From contig NZ_BNAW01000001.1 in assembly GCF_014654205.1 (NCBI RefSeq), positions 248,001-312,000 of the forward strand: a stretch of 64,000 nucleotides of DNA, read 5' to 3'. This document shows, in pieces, positions 18,176 to 25,552 of the stretch. A model generated the notes under the pieces. The model searched no databases. It had not been told where the DNA came from and saw nothing but the letters and a program-made list of their open reading frames with translations. This DNA is from Amycolatopsis bullii. Lineage in GTDB: Bacteria; Actinomycetota; Actinomycetes; Mycobacteriales; Pseudonocardiaceae. Made by a program: the position numbers and the translations under genes. Position 1 is the first letter of the stretch; every line of letters starts with the position of its first letter.

Positions 18176-18457
18176 TCAGCCTCCGATCAGGACGGTCGGG
18201 CAGCCCATGACGATCGGCGCGCCGCAGGCGGCCATGTCGCCCATCCGGGCCGCCGGCATGCCGCCGATGAGCACCGTCGGGCAGCCCGGCGGCGCGATCG
18301 GCGTCGGCGGGTGCACCGCGGGCGGCGGGAACGAGCACGTGTGCAGCGTCCCGACGTTCGCGGCGGGCATCCCGCCGATCAGCACGGTCGGCACCCCCGG
18401 GCCGGCGATGACGCCCGGGTGCCCGGTCGGGTCGCCGACCCTCGCGGCTGGTGGCAT
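18176..18457 (-). CDS. cis10: PAAR-repeat spike tip protein
   Basis: 93 residues from ATG 18457, chosen over GTG 18463 because GGGGAG is correctly spaced for it. Contains the repeating PAARVGD...PTVLIGGMPAA motif three times (VPTVLIGGMPAANVG, CPTVLIGGMPAARMGD, CPTVLIGG). His and Cys residues (H15, H36, C38 and others) fit the metal-bound tip of PAAR cones. It caps the VgrG spike. It lies 13 bases after the VgrG stop. Confidence 0.95.
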   Translation of the reverse strand: MPPAARVGDPTGHPGVIAGPGVPTVLIGGMPAANVGTLHTCSFPPPAVHPPTPIAPPGCPTVLIGGMPAARMGDMAACGAPIVMGCPTVLIGG

Positions 18458-18469
18458 GCGCACTCCCCG

Positions 18470-20293
18470 TCAGTTGATCTTGACCACGCTGCCGCGCACG
18501 GTGACGACACCGCTCGCGGTCAGCTCCGTCTGGCCCTGGCCCGCCACCGAAACCGTGGCGCCCTCGACCTTCACGCCCGTGGTGCCGTTCAGCTTCAGCT
18601 GGCTGGTCGCCTCGATGCTGGCGTCGGTCCGGGACTGCACGGACACCTTCTGGCCCTTGAGCTCCAGCGGCCCGGTGCCGGCGTCGATGCTCACGCCGTT
18701 CTGCGCCTTGACCGTGACGCTCTTGCCGCTGGTCACCTCGATGACCTGGTTCTTCTGGTCGATCTTGACCACGAACTTCGCGTCCCCCGACGCCAGGATG
18801 ATCCCGTCGTCCTCGGCGAACTCGAGCTTGTGGCCCTTCCGCGAGACGAACCCGCGCAGCGCCACCTCGCCGCTGTTGCCGTCGACGACGGGTTTGGTGA
18901 ACTTCGACGGCGCGGCGTCCTTGGTGTTGTAGAGGCCGCCGAGCACGTAGGGCGCCTCGAAGTCGCCGTGTTCGAAGCCGACCAGCACCTCGTCGCCGAC
19001 TTCGGGCAGCACCACCGCGCCCCGGTCCTTGCCCGCGCCGGGCTGGACCGTGCGCGCCCAGGTGCTGGCGAAGTCCTTGTCCAGCCACGGGAACGTGAGC
19101 TTGACGCGGCCGAGCTTCGCCGGGTCCTTGAGGTCGCTCACCACCGCCGGCACGACGCCCGGCCAGGTCGAGCTCTGCGCCCCGCCCGCGACCAGGCCGT
19201 AGAGCGAGCGTTCCTGGCGGCCGGACACGGCGAACTCGGTGGTGTAGCCGACCTCGTCGTTGAACAGGTGGCGCGTGCTGGTGAGCGTGTACTTGCCGGA
19301 GAAGGGCCGGCCGACGCCGGTGAGCGTGACGGCGGTGCCGGCGCGCAGCTTCGGGTTGCCCTTGGCGACGCCGTCGAGCTCGGTGCACGCGCTGCCGAAC
19401 CGGTCGGCCAGTGCTTTCGCGGTCGCGTCCGCCTCGCCCTGGCTGCGCCGGGGCGACGCGGCGTCGAGGAAGGCCGGGCTCGCGAACTTCCCCGCGAGCG
19501 CCACCGGGTCCACCCCCGGTACGTCGGTGCCGGCGTTCTTCGGGGTCGCGGTGGCGGCGATCGGCTGCTTGTTCTCGTAGTCCCAGCCGGTGACCCGCAC
19601 CTCGGGGACCTGCTCGGCCGCGGTGACGCTGGCGCGCAGGGTGAGCAGCGTCCCGTGGGCCTCGAGGACGAGCGGGTCGGCGGTGGCCTTGGTGGTGGTC
19701 GGGGGCGCGCCGGACGGCTTCTCCGGGAGTTCGAAGTTCAGCTTCCCGTCCCGCACGGCGATCTGCGCGCCGACCACGTCGGCCAGCCGGGACAGGAACT
19801 CCCAGTCGCTGACGTTGTCCTGGGACAGCTGGGTGTTCGGGCGGCCGCCGAAGCCCTTGACGCTGTCGATCCTGCCGACCGGGAGGTTCGCGCGCTGGGC
19901 GACCTTGCGCACGACGTCCGAGACGGTCATGTTCGGGTACGCGGCGACCCGGCGCCCGCGGAACAGCCGGTGCGCGTGGTCGTACCCGCGGACCTCGGTG
20001 AACGTGCCGTGCGGGTCGAGGTCGATCGCGACCGCGGTGACCTCGCCCGAGAGCAGGTCCTGCGGGCCTTCCGGGTCCGACGTCTGGACCTTGAGTTTGA
20101 TCTTGGCCCCGACCTTGAACTTCCCCTTGTCGAGCACGACGGTGCCGGGGTCGCGGAAGCGCAGCACGAACGTGTCCGGCAGGTTCCGGCTGTCGTCGAC
20201 GTAGGCGTAGCTGAGCATCACCCGGACGTCGTCGGGCAGCGCGGTGCCCTCGACCTCGACCATGAGGGTGTTCGTGAAGGTCTCGTTAGCCAT
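18470..20293 (-). CDS. cis8: VgrG-like spike/hub protein
   Basis: 607 residues from ATG 20293 (GGAGGAG upstream; overlaps the LysM gene by 8 bases). The N-terminal 350 residues are the gp27/phage late control D hub fold (SDVVRKVAQRANLPVG, SDWEFLSRLADVVG). The central OB-fold reads LGRVKLTFPWLDKDFASTWARTV and PEVGDEVLVGFEHGDFEAPYVLGGLYN, the hallmark of VgrG/gp5. The C-terminal beta-helix needle has repeated V/I-x-V strands. There is no extra effector domain after the needle. It forms the puncturing spike under PAAR. Confidence 0.95.
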   Translation of the reverse strand: MANETFTNTLMVEVEGTALPDDVRVMLSYAYVDDSRNLPDTFVLRFRDPGTVVLDKGKFKVGAKIKLKVQTSDPEGPQDLLSGEVTAVAIDLDPHGTFTEVRGYDHAHRLFRGRRVAAYPNMTVSDVVRKVAQRANLPVGRIDSVKGFGGRPNTQLSQDNVSDWEFLSRLADVVGAQIAVRDGKLNFELPEKPSGAPPTTTKATADPLVLEAHGTLLTLRASVTAAEQVPEVRVTGWDYENKQPIAATATPKNAGTDVPGVDPVALAGKFASPAFLDAASPRRSQGEADATAKALADRFGSACTELDGVAKGNPKLRAGTAVTLTGVGRPFSGKYTLTSTRHLFNDEVGYTTEFAVSGRQERSLYGLVAGGAQSSTWPGVVPAVVSDLKDPAKLGRVKLTFPWLDKDFASTWARTVQPGAGKDRGAVVLPEVGDEVLVGFEHGDFEAPYVLGGLYNTKDAAPSKFTKPVVDGNSGEVALRGFVSRKGHKLEFAEDDGIILASGDAKFVVKIDQKNQVIEVTSGKSVTVKAQNGVSIDAGTGPLELKGQKVSVQSRTDASIEATSQLKLNGTTGVKVEGATVSVAGQGQTELTASGVVTVRGSVVKIN

Positions 20294-21053
20294 GGAGCTC
20301 CTCCAGCGCGGGCACCAGGAGGCGGGTGCCCGGCCGCAGCCGCATCGGGTCGTCGATGTCGTTGGCGTCGGCGATCTCGCGCCACTTCCCGGCGTCGCCG
20401 TAGGCGCGGAAGGCCACCGACGGCAGCGAGTCCCCGGCGACGAGCACGTGCGTGTCCCGCGCGGCGAGCGCACCGGAGGTCGGGTTCTGGCCGCCCAGCT
20501 CGCCGGAGATCTCCTCCAGGTTCACCGTGCAGACCGCGCGCACCGGCGTCCCCGCCGGCGTGAACAGCGTGTACTTCGCGGTGACGCTGGAGACGTACGC
20601 GGGGAAGCCGGTCATGCCACCCCACTTGAAGATCACCCACGGCGGTGACGGCTTCTTGTGCTGACGGCTGTCCTCGGTGGCCACGCAGCAGGTGAACAGC
20701 TGCTCGACCTTCTTGACGACGGCGTCGTCCATCTTGTCGGTGGCGTCGAGGAACATCTCGAGCGCGAGCTTGGCCGGATCGGACCCCTTGAACTGCGGTG
20801 GCGCGCTCTTCTTGGCGTTCGGCTGCGCGTCCCGGCCCCACTTGGCGTTCTTGCTCAGGGACAGTTCTTTGGGGTTGAACTGGAAGTCGATGTCGAACAT
20901 GAAGTCCCCGGGCGGCTGCCCGGTCCCGCCCGACTGCGGCGGCTTGTGGACCTTGAGCTTCGCGCGCTGCAGGTTGCTGGGCGCCGGCGCCCCGGACCCG
21001 TAGGCCGCGGGCGGCTGGGAGCCGGCCGAGGTGAAGGTGACAGGTGAGGACAC
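20286..21053 (-). CDS. cis7: LysM-containing hub/tube initiator protein
   Basis: 255 residues from GTG 21053. FDIDFQFNPKELSLSKNAKWG is the conserved opening of the CIS tube/hub adaptor family (Afp7, gp53-like), and a LysM domain closes the protein (VAGDSLPSVAFRAYGDAGKW, then NDIDDPMRLRPGTRLLVP). In phage-like systems this protein connects the spike hub with the inner tube. It follows the tube gene after 3 bases. Confidence 0.92.
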   Translation of the reverse strand: MSSPVTFTSAGSQPPAAYGSGAPAPSNLQRAKLKVHKPPQSGGTGQPPGDFMFDIDFQFNPKELSLSKNAKWGRDAQPNAKKSAPPQFKGSDPAKLALEMFLDATDKMDDAVVKKVEQLFTCCVATEDSRQHKKPSPPWVIFKWGGMTGFPAYVSSVTAKYTLFTPAGTPVRAVCTVNLEEISGELGGQNPTSGALAARDTHVLVAGDSLPSVAFRAYGDAGKWREIADANDIDDPMRLRPGTRLLVPALEELHG

Positions 21054-21056
21054 GGG

Positions 21057-21503
21057 TCAGCCCTTCTTCGCCGGGCTGAGGAAGCCGTGGTGGGCCAGTT
21101 CGAGGGTCTCGGTGGCGACCTTCGGCGAGTCGGGCGAGAGCTGCGGGCCACTCCAGCGCACCGGGACGACGCCTTCGAGCGCCCAGCTGGCGATCACCTT
21201 GCCTTCGAGGGTGCGCGCCTCGATGGTGGCGGTCTTGCGTTCGATCCCGCTCGCCAGGCTGGCGAACCACTTGGTGATCTGGGCACTGGCCTCGGTGACC
21301 GGGCGCGAGAGCTTGATGTTCGAGTACTTGATCCGGGTCGGCAGCTGCCAGACCATGCCGTTGTTGCCGCCTTCTTCCCGCTGTTCCATGACGAATTCGC
21401 AGCCGAGGCCGTCGCAGCTGGAGAACGCGCCGAGGTTGCCGAGGTTCTTGTCGTCCAGCTTGACGACGTAGCACACGGCAACGGCCTCTTCGGTGTCCGG
21501 CAT
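21057..21503 (-). CDS. cis1b: CIS inner tube protein 2 (tube initiator type)
   Basis: 148 residues, T4 gp19-like tube fold: DKNLGNLGAFSSCDGLGCEFVM, the IKYSNIKLSRPVTEAS strand-helix, and a RTLEGKVIASWALEGVVPVRWSGPQLS end. It is the second tube paralogue of the cluster (the first is at 25094-25537); in Afp-like particles the diverged tube protein adjacent to the LysM hub gene forms the first ring(s). GGAGGAG precedes ATG 21503. Confidence 0.9.
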   Translation of the reverse strand: MPDTEEAVAVCYVVKLDDKNLGNLGAFSSCDGLGCEFVMEQREEGGNNGMVWQLPTRIKYSNIKLSRPVTEASAQITKWFASLASGIERKTATIEARTLEGKVIASWALEGVVPVRWSGPQLSPDSPKVATETLELAHHGFLSPAKKG

Positions 21504-21514
21504 CGGCTCCTCCT

Positions 21515-24481
21515 TCAGTGCGGGCGGTCGGTGAGCGCGCCCCGGCGCTCACGGTCCAGACGGAGTTCGGTCTTCAGGCGCCGCAGGAGCGGGTCGAAGA
21601 GTTTCTTGACGAGTTCTTCGGTTTCCATGGGCGGTTGGTGCTGTGGTGCGGGCGCCGGGGTGGGTGCGGGTTCGGGGTCGCGCTGGACGACCTGGGTGAA
21701 GGTGGGGCCGGGCGCCGGGTCCGGTGTGGACGGTGGGGCGCTGTGGTCGTTGCTGTGGTCGGCGATCCGCGCGACGGGGAGGACCGCGGGGGGCGGCGGG
21801 GCTTCGGGGGTGTGTGGGACCGAGGTGGCCGGGCCATCGATAGCCCGTGCGACTGGCAGCGGCGCGGAGGTGGTTTCGGAGCTTCCGGCTGCGCGGGCCA
21901 CCGGGAGTGCCGGGGCATCGGTCGCGCGCGCGACCAGAAGCGGTGGCACGGCGGCTCCGGCGACGGGCGCCAGGTCGTTGGCGGCCCGTGCCACCGGCAG
22001 CACCGGGTGTCCGGTCGGCGGGGAGCTCTCGGTCGCGCGGCTGACGGGAAGTCCTGGGGTTTCTCCAGCTCGGGCGACCGGGAGCGCGGCCGTGGAACTT
22101 TCAAGTGTGCGAGCCACCGGGAATGCCGCGGTTTCTGCCGGCCGGGTGGTTCCGCCCATCGGCGCTGCTAGGCCTTCGACCGTCCCGTCGGAAGCCATGG
22201 GAACGGTGGGGACCTCGTCGGCTCGAGCCACCGGGAGCAGCGGCACCGCGGCGCGCGAGGGCTCGAGGATGCCGACGACCTTCGGTGCCGCTCCCGCCGG
22301 GGAAGCAGGCGCGTCCTCGACCGCTCGCGTGATCGAAAGCAGCGGCGCCGCCCCGGCCGGTGCCGCTTTCGTGGCGGGGAGTGCCGGAATCTCCGTCGCT
22401 CGCAGCACCGGAAGCGGTGCTCGCTCGGCCACTCGCGCCGCGGGGTCGGCCGGGGTCTCGGCCACGCGCAGGACCGGAAGCGGTGAAGCCTCCTGGGCCA
22501 CCGGGAGAGCCGAGCTCTCGGGCGACGGCGCGGACTTCTGGACCGTCGACGCCACCGGAACCACTGCGATCTCGGCCGACGGCAGCGAGGACCTCTGCGC
22601 CACGGGGAGCGCCGAAGTCTCGATCCCTCGCGTCGACAGAGGCAACGGATCCTCCGCCATCCTGGCCACCGCAAGCGGCGAGTCACCGGCAGGCCCCGCC
22701 GCCGGGGACTGGAGCGGTGCGGGAGATTCGGCCGCCCGCGAGACCGGAGACTGCGCCGCGGTCGGCGGCGGCTCGACCACCCGCGAAACCGCCAGTGAAA
22801 CCTCCGCCGCAGTCTCCGCCGCCCGAGAAGCCACCGACGGCGCCTCCACCGGTGGCACCACCGGACTCGCACCTGCCCGCGACGACTCCCCCGCGACCGG
22901 CAAGACCGGGACCTCGACCGTCCGCGAACCCGCCAGCGGGGACTCCCCCACCACCGGAGTCTCGACCGCTCGCGAGACCAGCGGAGATTCCGCCGCGGTC
23001 GGCGCGGTCTCAGCCGCCCGAGAAGCCCCCGACGGCGCCTCCACCGCCGGACTCTCGATCGCCCGCGAAACCACCAGCGGAGACTCCCCCGCGATCGGCG
23101 CCATCGGGTGCTCAACCGCCCGCGGAGACTCCCCAGCGGTCGACACCACCGGCAGCGCCGGGCTCTCGACCGCCCGCGCGACCGTCAGCGGCGACTCGTG
23201 CACCGCTCCCCCCATCGGGCCCCCGGAGCTCTCGACCACCCGCGAGACCGTCGGCGGCAACTCGTACGCCGCTCCCCCCATCGGGCCCCCGGAATTCTCG
23301 ACCACCCGCGGCGGCGACTCGTGCACCGGACCCCCAACCAGGCTTCCGGAACTCTCGACCCCCGAGACCGTCGTCGGCGACTCGTGCGTCGCTCCCCTCA
23401 TCGGCTCCCCGGAACTCTCGACCACCCGCGCGACCGTCAGCGGTGACTCGTGCACCGGACGCCCAACCAGGGTTCCGGAACTCTCGGCCACCCGCGAGAC
23501 CACCGGCGGCGACTCGTGCGCCGCTCCCCCCATCGGCTCCCCGGAACTCTCGACCACCCGCGAGACCGTCGGCGCAGACTCCTGCACCGCGAGAGGCACC
23601 GGCGTCTCGGCCACCAGCGGCGAACTCTCGACCACCCGTGACACCGGCAAGCCCGCCTCCCGAGCCCCCGACGCGACCGGAAGTTCCGAGACCGGAGCGG
23701 AAACGCTCGTCGAGCCGCCCGGTGTCCCGGGCGGCTCCGTGGTGTCGAGCGGGCGGAAGCTGTTCACCGGCGGTGAACCGGTCGGCGGCATCGCGGACGA
23801 AGCGATCGGCGAGCCGGGCGAATCTTCAAGGCGCGACACCGGAAGCGACGGAGCAGGCCCAGGCAGCATCGGCGCGCCGAGCCCCAGCCGCCGTGGCACC
23901 GCCTGCTCCGTCCGCTGGACGAGGGGCAGCGCCGGCCGCGCCGGCTCGACCGGCGCCGGTTCGGGCGCCCGCGGTTCGGGCGCCGCCAGCGGGACCACCG
24001 GGGTGTCCGCGGCCGCCGGAGTGTCCACGGGGGACGGCTCCGCGATCGCCTGCAGTGTCCGCACCGGCGGGGTGACCGCGCTCCCGGCCGACGTCAACGG
24101 CGGCACGGCCGCGGTCGCCGCGACCACCGGCAGCACCAGCGGCAGGTCCACGGCCGGGGACACGGCCCGCTGCACCGCCGGCCCGGGAGTCGCCACCGGC
24201 AGGGCCGGTCGCACGAGGTCGCCCATGACGCCTGCGGGCTCGCCCGGGCCCACGCTGTGCCCGAGCGGCTCGAGGTAGCCCGGGCTCTGCCACGACGTCA
24301 GCGCCGAGCTGAACCGCTGCACCGGGTTGACCAGCGGGTGCTCGGCCAGCACCCGCTGGATCGGCGCGACGCTCCGCCACTCCCCGCGCGTCACCGGCAA
24401 GGCGGCCGGTTCAGGCGAAGGCGCCGGCGCAGGCGCAGACGAGACCGCCGGCGGCCGTGCCTCCTTCCTGCGGAACCACAT
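21515..24481 (-). CDS. Pro/Ala/Ser/Glu-rich repeat protein at the tape-measure position
   Basis: 988 residues of low complexity. Residues 1-100 are ordered-looking and contain IQRVLAEHPLVNPVQRFSSA. Residues about 215-900 are degenerate repeats of the type LPVARxxES, with a near-exact block of 20-22-residue units (306-433, consensus VSRVVESSGxPMGGAxHESP). The final helix (METEELVKKLFDPLLRRLKT...) is charged and looks conserved. No enzyme or membrane segment. In contractile tails the gene after the tube and gpE-like chaperone genes encodes the tape measure; this gene has that place, yet the sequence is disordered rather than coiled coil. Could also be a cargo- or sheath-binding scaffold. Function unproven. 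Confidence 0.75.
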   Translation of the reverse strand: MWFRRKEARPPAVSSAPAPAPSPEPAALPVTRGEWRSVAPIQRVLAEHPLVNPVQRFSSALTSWQSPGYLEPLGHSVGPGEPAGVMGDLVRPALPVATPGPAVQRAVSPAVDLPLVLPVVAATAAVPPLTSAGSAVTPPVRTLQAIAEPSPVDTPAAADTPVVPLAAPEPRAPEPAPVEPARPALPLVQRTEQAVPRRLGLGAPMLPGPAPSLPVSRLEDSPGSPIASSAMPPTGSPPVNSFRPLDTTEPPGTPGGSTSVSAPVSELPVASGAREAGLPVSRVVESSPLVAETPVPLAVQESAPTVSRVVESSGEPMGGAAHESPPVVSRVAESSGTLVGRPVHESPLTVARVVESSGEPMRGATHESPTTVSGVESSGSLVGGPVHESPPRVVENSGGPMGGAAYELPPTVSRVVESSGGPMGGAVHESPLTVARAVESPALPVVSTAGESPRAVEHPMAPIAGESPLVVSRAIESPAVEAPSGASRAAETAPTAAESPLVSRAVETPVVGESPLAGSRTVEVPVLPVAGESSRAGASPVVPPVEAPSVASRAAETAAEVSLAVSRVVEPPPTAAQSPVSRAAESPAPLQSPAAGPAGDSPLAVARMAEDPLPLSTRGIETSALPVAQRSSLPSAEIAVVPVASTVQKSAPSPESSALPVAQEASPLPVLRVAETPADPAARVAERAPLPVLRATEIPALPATKAAPAGAAPLLSITRAVEDAPASPAGAAPKVVGILEPSRAAVPLLPVARADEVPTVPMASDGTVEGLAAPMGGTTRPAETAAFPVARTLESSTAALPVARAGETPGLPVSRATESSPPTGHPVLPVARAANDLAPVAGAAVPPLLVARATDAPALPVARAAGSSETTSAPLPVARAIDGPATSVPHTPEAPPPPAVLPVARIADHSNDHSAPPSTPDPAPGPTFTQVVQRDPEPAPTPAPAPQHQPPMETEELVKKLFDPLLRRLKTELRLDRERRGALTDRPH
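23183..23566 (-). repeat. 66-bp in-frame tandem repeat block inside the 988-residue gene
   Basis: Six consecutive 60-66-bp units encode the 20-22-residue repeat VSRVVESSGxPMGGAxHESP. Words such as CTCGACCACCCGCGAGACC and CCCCCCATCGG recur nearly unchanged, whereas repeats elsewhere in the gene are much more diverged. This suggests a recently expanded block prone to unit gain or loss without frameshift. Confidence 0.75.
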
Positions 24482-24487
24482 CGTGCG

Positions 24488-24646
24488 TCACCGTCCCTGG
24501 CTCATCCGGGTGTTGATCCGGGCGATCTCGGCGACGTAGGTCAACCGGTCGGGGTGTTCGAGGTCGAGGATGTCGTCGAGGGACCAGTGCAGGTGGTAGG
24601 CGACGTACGCGACTTCCTCGTGCAGCCGGTCGGCCGCGTACGTCAC
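24488..24646 (-). CDS. Small gpE-like tail chaperone candidate
   Basis: 52 residues: MTYAADRLHEEVAYVAYHLHWSLDDILDLEHPDRLTYVAEIARINTRMSQGR in three pieces, too short for long ORF filters. GTG 24646 overlaps the upstream stop (GTGA) and follows GGGGGA. The pattern (aliphatic)-A-x-x-(aromatic)-H-W-(x)3-(aliphatic)-x-x-(aliphatic) followed by a helix resembles P2 gpE-type tail assembly proteins that precede the tape-measure gene. Conserved-looking and tightly embedded, so very likely real. Confidence 0.8.
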   Translation of the reverse strand: MTYAADRLHEEVAYVAYHLHWSLDDILDLEHPDRLTYVAEIARINTRMSQGR

Positions 24647-25089
24647 GATTCCCCCAGGCGGCCACCGGCGACGTCGACGACGAAGCTGTGGCCGCACTCG
24701 GGACACGCCACGCTCGCCCTGGTGTGGCCCTCGCTGTTGACCCGGCGGTACATGTCCTGCAGGAACGCCAGGTCGGAGGCGAACAGGTTCTCGATGATCC
24801 CCGCGTGCACGTCGGTGATGTCGCCGATGCGGGTGACCACCCGGGCCAGCAGCACCACCGTGAGGAACGCCGAGTTCTCGCGCACCCGGTCGTCCCGCAG
24901 CGGGATCAGCTCGTCGCGGGCGGTGGCCAGGCGCATCACACCGGAGTGGTGCACCTTGCCCTCGTCGTCGACGTACCCGCGCGGGAGCTCGAACGCGAAC
25001 TCCGTCCGCAGCTTCGGCCGCTCGGTCCGGGGCTCGCCCGCCGGAGCGGGCGCTTCCTCGACCGGCGCCGACGCCATCACCCTGCGCAT
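24643..25089 (-). CDS. CIS tail assembly protein with C-terminal CxxC
   Basis: 148 residues. An acidic/Pro-rich head is followed by LRTEFAFELPRGYVDDEGKVHHSGVMRLA, an ARDELIPLRDDRVRENSAFL segment and a helix with VVTRIGDIT. The end carries ACPECGHSF, one CxxC that could form half of a zinc site with nearby His residues. Such proteins occur between tube and tape-measure genes in many contractile systems and are probably baseplate or tail chaperones; exact role not known. It starts 4 bases after the tube gene and overlaps the small gene after it by 4 bases. Confidence 0.8.
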   Translation of the reverse strand: MRRVMASAPVEEAPAPAGEPRTERPKLRTEFAFELPRGYVDDEGKVHHSGVMRLATARDELIPLRDDRVRENSAFLTVVLLARVVTRIGDITDVHAGIIENLFASDLAFLQDMYRRVNSEGHTRASVACPECGHSFVVDVAGGRLGES

Positions 25090-25093
25090 CGGC

Positions 25094-25537
25094 TCACTCG
25101 ACTTCCATCTGCTCGTAGGTGATGACGAGCTTCTCGGTGAGCACGCTCGTGTCGCCGGCCTTCAGCGAACCGATCTCCAGGCTCTTCGGCCAGGCGTTGG
25201 TCAGCTTGTAGCGCTTGAGCGCGGTGCCTTCGTAGTCGTAGACGATGATCGCGCCGCCCTTGCGGGCGGTCGTCATCTTGCCGAAGTGGGCGTCCTTGAC
25301 CCACTTCTCGAAGCTGTTGTCCTCGGTGAGGCCGCGGGTCAGCGTGACCTCGCCCGCCTTGGGGCGGCCGGGCAGCTTCTTGATGACGTACTTGCCGTCG
25401 ACGGTGTTCTGCTTGAGCTCGATGACGTCCTGCTCCATCTTGAGGCCGGAGACCTCGGAGATCTGCTTGATCTGGACGCCGTCGATCTCGAGCCCGAAGG
25501 AGTGGCCGACAGCCTTGTCGAGATCGGGAAGTGCCAT
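25094..25537 (-). CDS. cis1a: CIS inner tube protein 1
   Basis: 147 residues, strong T4 gp19 / Afp1 family tube protein: GHSFGLEIDGVQIKQISEVSG, NTVDGKYVIKKLPGRPKAGE, VTLTRGLTEDNSFEKWV, and KSLEIGSLKAGDTSVLTEKL. It polymerises into the inner tube through which cargo passes. AAGGGG ribosome site; 15 bases after the sheath stop. Confidence 0.96.
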   Translation of the reverse strand: MALPDLDKAVGHSFGLEIDGVQIKQISEVSGLKMEQDVIELKQNTVDGKYVIKKLPGRPKAGEVTLTRGLTEDNSFEKWVKDAHFGKMTTARKGGAIIVYDYEGTALKRYKLTNAWPKSLEIGSLKAGDTSVLTEKLVITYEQMEVE

Positions 25538-25552
25538 GTCAGAACCCCTTCA

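Noticed and set aside
18470..20293. Effector domain fused to the VgrG-like spike
   Set aside because: The protein ends with the beta-needle; no extra C-terminal domain is present.
21087..24278. Very long open frame (over 1000 codons) antisense to the repeat protein
   Set aside because: It is a GC-bias shadow of the minus-strand gene: Ala/Thr/Gly/Ser low complexity, no ribosome site, and the opposite strand has correct operon spacing and a conserved-looking C-terminus.
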